Source of the DNA: Salarias fasciatus
Lineage: Eukaryota > Chordata > Actinopteri > Blenniiformes > Blenniidae
Direction: 5' to 3'
DNA: 64,000 nucleotides
Assembly: GCF_902148845.1 (NCBI RefSeq)
Contig: NC_043754.1
Location: 23,774,431-23,838,430, forward strand
This document shows, piece by piece, positions 59,236-64,000 of the stretch. A model generated the notes under the pieces. The model saw only the letters and a list, made by a program, of their open reading frames with translations. It ran no database searches and was not told the DNA's origin. The stretch's first letter is position 1; each line of letters begins with the position of its first letter. Made by a program: the position numbers and the translations under genes.

Positions 59236-62200
59236 GCTTCGTCCTGCGCGGCGGGGAAGGAGACGCCTCTCGCCGCTGTGGCTCAGTGCTTCCTCCACTG
59301 GCTCAGTCAGCTGAAACACAACTCAACACAGAACGACTCGCACACACACACACGCACACACCACGAGCGTGTGCTCCCCGGCAGACGCTGCCACGCTAGG
59401 CTGTGCCACCTGCTACACTGCAGCACCTTCAGATGTGTGACGTAGATTACCTGCAACACTACTTCAGGATGAAAGTTTTTTTTTTATTCGGTGAAGTGTT
59501 TGTGGTTTTAAGGGACGCTCAGAAATCCGCTTGCCTTAACGAACACTCCAGTGCCTTAAAGCTCTTCGGGATGTTGAAGCTCAGGACCGGCTTCAGATCA
59601 AGTTCCCGCCTGGCGCGTGCTTTTCTTCTTCTTCTTCTTCTTCTTCTTCTTCTTCTTCTGGGGTGAACTTTGTAAATATGGATGTTTTGGTCTCTGTGTT
59701 TCAAACTCGCATCCCGGTCTCTCATCGAGGGCGTGAAACAAACCTGGGTTTGAGATTCCCCGAGCTGCCGTGGAATGCAGCTTGGAGCACTAAACTTGTG
59801 GACATTTGAGGTGAACAGTGGGAGTGTTGTGATCCGTGAGAGTGTTTGCTGATGCTTGTGGGCCGTCCGTGTGTGCAGCGACGACACCCGACACTCCACC
59901 GTGTTAATCTCAGTATTTGATCTTTGCTTTGGTCCTTTATTTGTATCCTGCCTTCACTGATAACGGCACACAGGTGCCTTTATTATTAGTCGTGCCTGAT
60001 CACGAGGAGGTTAATACAGTTTGAAGCTTGTGCTCTGCCATTTCAAGTTTTTATATTTTCTACAGCTGCTGTGCCTCTAACTTTGTTCTTTTTCCTTTTT
60101 TTTTTGTTTTTTTTTTGTTTTTGTTGCTGTTTTGATTTCTTTCATCTTGAGGTTACATTCGGCGTCATCCTGCTCACGTGCCTTAGAATTATTTGAACTT
60201 TGGAGTTGATGTGTTCCCCTCATTAATTGACGAAACTGCAATAGATTGAGGGCTTTCTTTTCAGATCAGAGCACTTCTCAGGGTTTTTGTCAGTGACAAT
60301 CACTGCAGGTAGTCTTTGTTTTTTAGTTTCCCCGTGCGTCTGTTGTTTCATCTTTAATGGCTCTAACAGCGATTCATTAAGGGAAAAAGGGAGGGAGCGG
60401 CTGGTTGTCAGATCCACTGACGGAAACGCGGCCTGTGGGACTGGCTGAATCACCAACACTCATAAATAAAACAATAGACCATCATTCAGGAACACTAACC
60501 TTACTGAAAAATTCCTATCCGCTTCACTTTGCTCATTTAACCTTATTTATTTGTGCTAAAACAAAAAACAAACCCTCCACTAACATCACCATCGTCTTTT
60601 TCCAGAGGTCTACGGCTGTGGGAGGAAACCGGTTATGTAATTTCGAGTTTGTTCGTCCGTTGTGCGACGGGACTTTCCTGCCAGATTCAATTGCAGTGTT
60701 AAAAAAAGAGCCTCGCATCTGAAAACAGTAGGAGGTTGTGTTTACTTTGAAGAGACTAAAATGCTACGATTCCACAGCAGGCCTCCGTCTATGACTTTGT
60801 AACCTCATGTTATCATGTGTGTATCATTTCATTACAAAAGTGACAATACAACCGTCTGTGTGTGTGTGTGTCTTGACGTTTCATCCCAAAGTGTAAAATG
60901 CAGGCGTTGCAGTGGACGAAGCTGGGAGGTGAGATACCCGCTGTGGAGAAAGAACACACTTTGATCCATCAATGTATTTTAATAAAATGGAAGAAAGACG
61001 GTCTATTCGAAAAAGAGATTTACCCTCCACATAAATGATAAAAGTCACTGCTGCTGATTCCTTTAAACATCAGGAATTAACCCCCCTCTAGTGGTGAAGG
61101 TGTGCATTGCATCTGCTTGAGGTTACAATGCTCTGACTTTGTTCTCCCTCAGTGGTTAGAAATTAACAGCAAAGCTCAGATATCACACATTCCAGACGGA
61201 AGATGTATTTTATATTTACTATTTCATAGTGAAATACTGAGTGCAGCAAAGGAAATTCACTTAAATAAATCAGATAATCCCCAGTCACTGTAAAAGGCAA
61301 TAACATGCGTGTAAGTGGATTTCTGTGCGTATGTGTGTGTTATCAAACAGCGCACGCCCTCAGCTGTAAGTGTAGGAGCAAGTGTAACCCATTTAAAGTG
61401 TTTCACCAGCTTCAACAGTTTGCATTTTCATGTGTTTAATGTGGAATTCTTTCAGAAAGCCACATCATTTAGAAGTTTGCTTTCACATCTGACCTTAAAT
61501 GAAGTGAATTCACATATATCACATGAGCCTAAACGACCTAAAATATTCCTATTAAAGGTAAACTCTGAAGCCTGAGTGATGGGAAGGGAATCCAGGGTAG
61601 ATCTGGCAACAAATCAAAATCTTCAGATCACGTGATCGTCTGTTGTGACCCCAGAAGGAAGCAGCCAAACCGAGCCGCGGCGCAGGATTGATGTAGCGTG
61701 AATGAAGTCAAAAAGCTCACATATCTGAATGAGTGGCTTAAAATCCTACACAGACAATAAAATACTTTACTGTAGTGACAGATCAGGAGAAGCAGACAAA
61801 TGTCAGAAGCATTTTTTATTTTAAATATTTGAGTTTCTTCTTCTCAGCATGGTGCAGCAGATGTGTTGGCCGCAGTTGACATTTATATGAAAACTCAAAG
61901 TTTCTGTGTGAAGATGTGATCTGACTGCGCAGAGAACCGCCATCTTTCCTGTGTCAGAATTATTTTGGAATAAGCAGGAAAGTATGCCGTCGTCCCATGA
62001 ATCAAGCGGTTAGTAAATCATGACGCTGTTTCCTCTCCCTAAAGAGAAGAAGATCCATCCAGATTCTTACATATTAGAGTTCGTGTGAATTTTGTTGTGA
62101 TTTTCTCTTCTTCTCTGAGTTTCTCCTCAGGTCAGTCTGTGCTGCTGCAGCGTTCCTTCCTCCTCATGTTTTATGACTTGTTGTTTCCTCTCAAGGTTTT

Positions 62201-62560
62201 TGGACCCGGGTCTTTTCATTTTTCCCTGCTCTGTTTGTCGCTCTGCACATCTCTGAAATGTGGACGAGTCCCCTCCCAGCAACCGCTTTTCTTCACAATG
62301 GTTAGTTCCCCTGTTTCGATCTTCGATCCATGTCGTCAAGTTTTCATGTATAATTAGCTTCCTGGTTGGAAATGAACCAGACATCTTCATTGTTTTTTTC
62401 CAATTATCTTTCCAAGGTAGCTGCTCTCAGAGCCAGTCAGCCTCAGGCTCGGGCTCTGTGGAGCTCTGAGTGGAACCTGGCTTGTCTCCTCTCCATCTTT
62501 TAAACCGTACAACACTGATGATTGTGTATTTGTCATATTTATTATAGCTATATAACAAAT
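59236..62560. other. nf2 3' UTR and spacer
   Basis: The 3' UTR of nf2 starts at 59236. Possible polyadenylation signals are AATAAA at 60465-60470 and 60981-60986. A (CTT)n tract lies at 59622-59659. Beyond about 61000 I see no gene. Confidence 0.5.
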
Positions 62561-62748
62561 GACTCCCAAAACCTTTATTTGTGATTACAGATTTGCAGGA
62601 TGAAAAGCAACATTGTGGCAGCAGAGATGGCTCAAGACGATGCTGGAAGAAGCTTTTACTTTTGCTTTCATGTGATCACATCATTGTTACATGACTGGAC
62701 GTTGTCCAGAGGTTTTATTCTCTTCACACAGCCGCCTGGACGTTCCCC

Positions 62749-64000
62749 CTACAGCGTGAAGAGCAGGGACCCGCTGAAGGTGGAGCGGCTGCTGACGTCG
62801 TCGTAGAGCGAGCTCAGTGCGGGGAGACGCATGTGGATTTCGTCTCCGGCGTCGAGCTCCAGGATCACGGAGTTGGTGAAATACTCCATTCCCAACACGT
62901 CCTTCCACTGGCCGTTGTACACGATGAGGTAGTCGTTCTTGATCAAGTGCACGCCCACGGCGCCCATGGAGATGCCCGACGCAGTGAACTGGAAGTAGTA
63001 GACACCCCTGACAGGCGCTGTGAAGAAACCTGCAGAGTAAGGAGAGAACAATGGTTCAAAACTGATTGCATTTGTATTGTTTTTCCGTTTTTCCAGCTCG
63101 TGTGCCTTGCAGTGTTGAACCTGTAGCTGGGTTGTAAGCGTCACCGACGTTGGTGAAGACCTTGTTGTATTTCAGAGTAACATCGACGTTGTAGGGTCCG
63201 ATATTTCCCGCATTACTCAGAGCTGCATTGAAGGCCACCTTCGGCTTGTCTGCTAACACAGAAGCGACCAGGACATTAAACTCAGCTTCAGGACATGAGA
63301 TGAGTAAACAGATACAAAAAAAAAAAAAAAAACCCCTCAAAACTTACCTGCAGTTTCTTTCTCCAGCTGACCAATCCTGGTGTTGAAGTCAAGAATCTGC
63401 TTCTCGCTGCTGCTCAGTCTGGTCTGCAGGTCTGCACTCAACACCACCACGGAAATCACATCTTTTAATCTGCTCCACTGACCACAAATCAGAAGAGACT
63501 CTCTGAATGTATGCAGCAGTGGTTGTTTGTGAACACTTTAACCTTTCAGCTGCTTCTAATCAGAATGTTTTAAAACATTTTGAATAAAGTGTTTTAACAT
63601 ATTCATGAGATCTGGTAAATATGTTCACTATCAACTCTTTTCTTGCATCTTTATTTTCCAGGCATTCATCAAGATGATAGGACTTTTTGAATTCACTGTT
63701 AGAACTGCTGTAATATTTGTTGTGTGAGTAACTTATTGTCAAGTCGTCACCTGCGCTCTGCTTTTCCAGGGCGCTGGTTTTGCTCTCGCTGGCAGCGACT
63801 CGAGGAGGCAGTGACTTCAGTTCTGCAAATTGAAAACAAAAAAGAGAAGTTATTTCTGTGTCAAATGCTCAATACTTTTTGGAACGGAAAGACCCGAGTC
63901 TCTGTCAAAACAGCTTCAAACTAGTTTCCCATGATGCACCTGAAGTTTCTTTCTGCAGCTCCTACACGTCAGCTCAGCTCTCATGCCCTCCACCTTCCCG
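62749..64000 (-). CDS. C1q-domain protein, 3' part, runs off the right edge
   Basis: Coding exons on minus: 63751-63822, 63348-63431, 63121-63252 and 62749-63029, each interior exon entering and leaving in the same phase (phase 1 donors). The C-terminal 135 or so residues form a C1q globular domain: [39 protein letters not shown], then [12 protein letters not shown] and a final SGSLLFTL. This is the secreted, trimerising C1q/TNF fold. Upstream exons encode short heptad-like segments ([12 protein letters not shown] and LEKQSA), suggesting a coiled-coil stalk, with no collagen repeats seen. A further exon probably ends near 63938 (ELQKETS), but its start and the signal peptide lie beyond the edge or are unclear. 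Reverse-strand AATAAA sites are at 62714-62719 and 62574-62579. Confidence 0.9.

Noticed and set aside
1-64000. CRISPR arrays, operons, bacterial-type features or a novel defence system
   Set aside because: The sequence is vertebrate nuclear DNA with introns. I saw no regularly spaced direct repeats or clustered unknown genes.

Overview
The window is nuclear DNA from a bony fish, probably a teleost. It has intron-bearing vertebrate genes, (CA)n microsatellites, a Tc1-type transposon with the usual fish transposase, Rex3-type LINEs with GATG tails, and TTAA- and hAT-type MITEs. The gene content resembles the claudin-3/claudin-4/METTL27 neighbourhood of the human Williams-Beuren region (7q11.23), here expanded and followed by a merlin (nf2) gene.

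Layout. 1-4.9 kb: no gene seen, microsatellites only. 5.0-33.9 kb: nine intact claudin genes, eight on + and one on - (9.9-10.6 kb). Eight have a single coding exon and one (15.6-17.6 kb) has three. Two of the single-exon genes (20.2 and 30.6 kb) belong to a tandem segmental duplication whose two units have since received different transposons. Between the units lie a Rex3 LINE, a fossil BEL/Pao LTR-retrotransposon fragment and MITE pieces. 35.1-37.2 kb: a foldback element containing a hAT element that itself contains a MITE. 38.3-51.7 kb: three METTL27-like methyltransferase genes on -, each with five coding exons of nearly identical lengths, separated by Rex3 pieces, a broken Tc1 transposon and LINE tails. 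54.0-59.2 kb: the complete 16-exon merlin gene on +. 62.7-64.0 kb: the 3' part of a C1q-domain gene on -, running off the right edge.

Function. The claudins are four-helix tight-junction proteins that seal epithelia or form paracellular ion channels. Their main differences here are in the cytoplasmic tail: most end in the usual PDZ-binding type (YV or FV), one has no tail, one has a tail of about 130 residues, and one young duplicate has exchanged the tyrosine. Merlin is a junction-associated cortical tumour suppressor upstream of Hippo signalling, so sharing the window with claudins may be coincidental. The METTL27-like proteins are S-adenosylmethionine-dependent methyltransferases with no substrate known to me.

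The most informative signals are the segmental duplication, with transposon insertions that can be ordered against empty sites in the sister copy, and the excess of amino-acid-changing over silent differences between its two claudins. I found no convincing unknown molecular system. Exon boundaries were read by eye from splice signals, reading frame and family knowledge.
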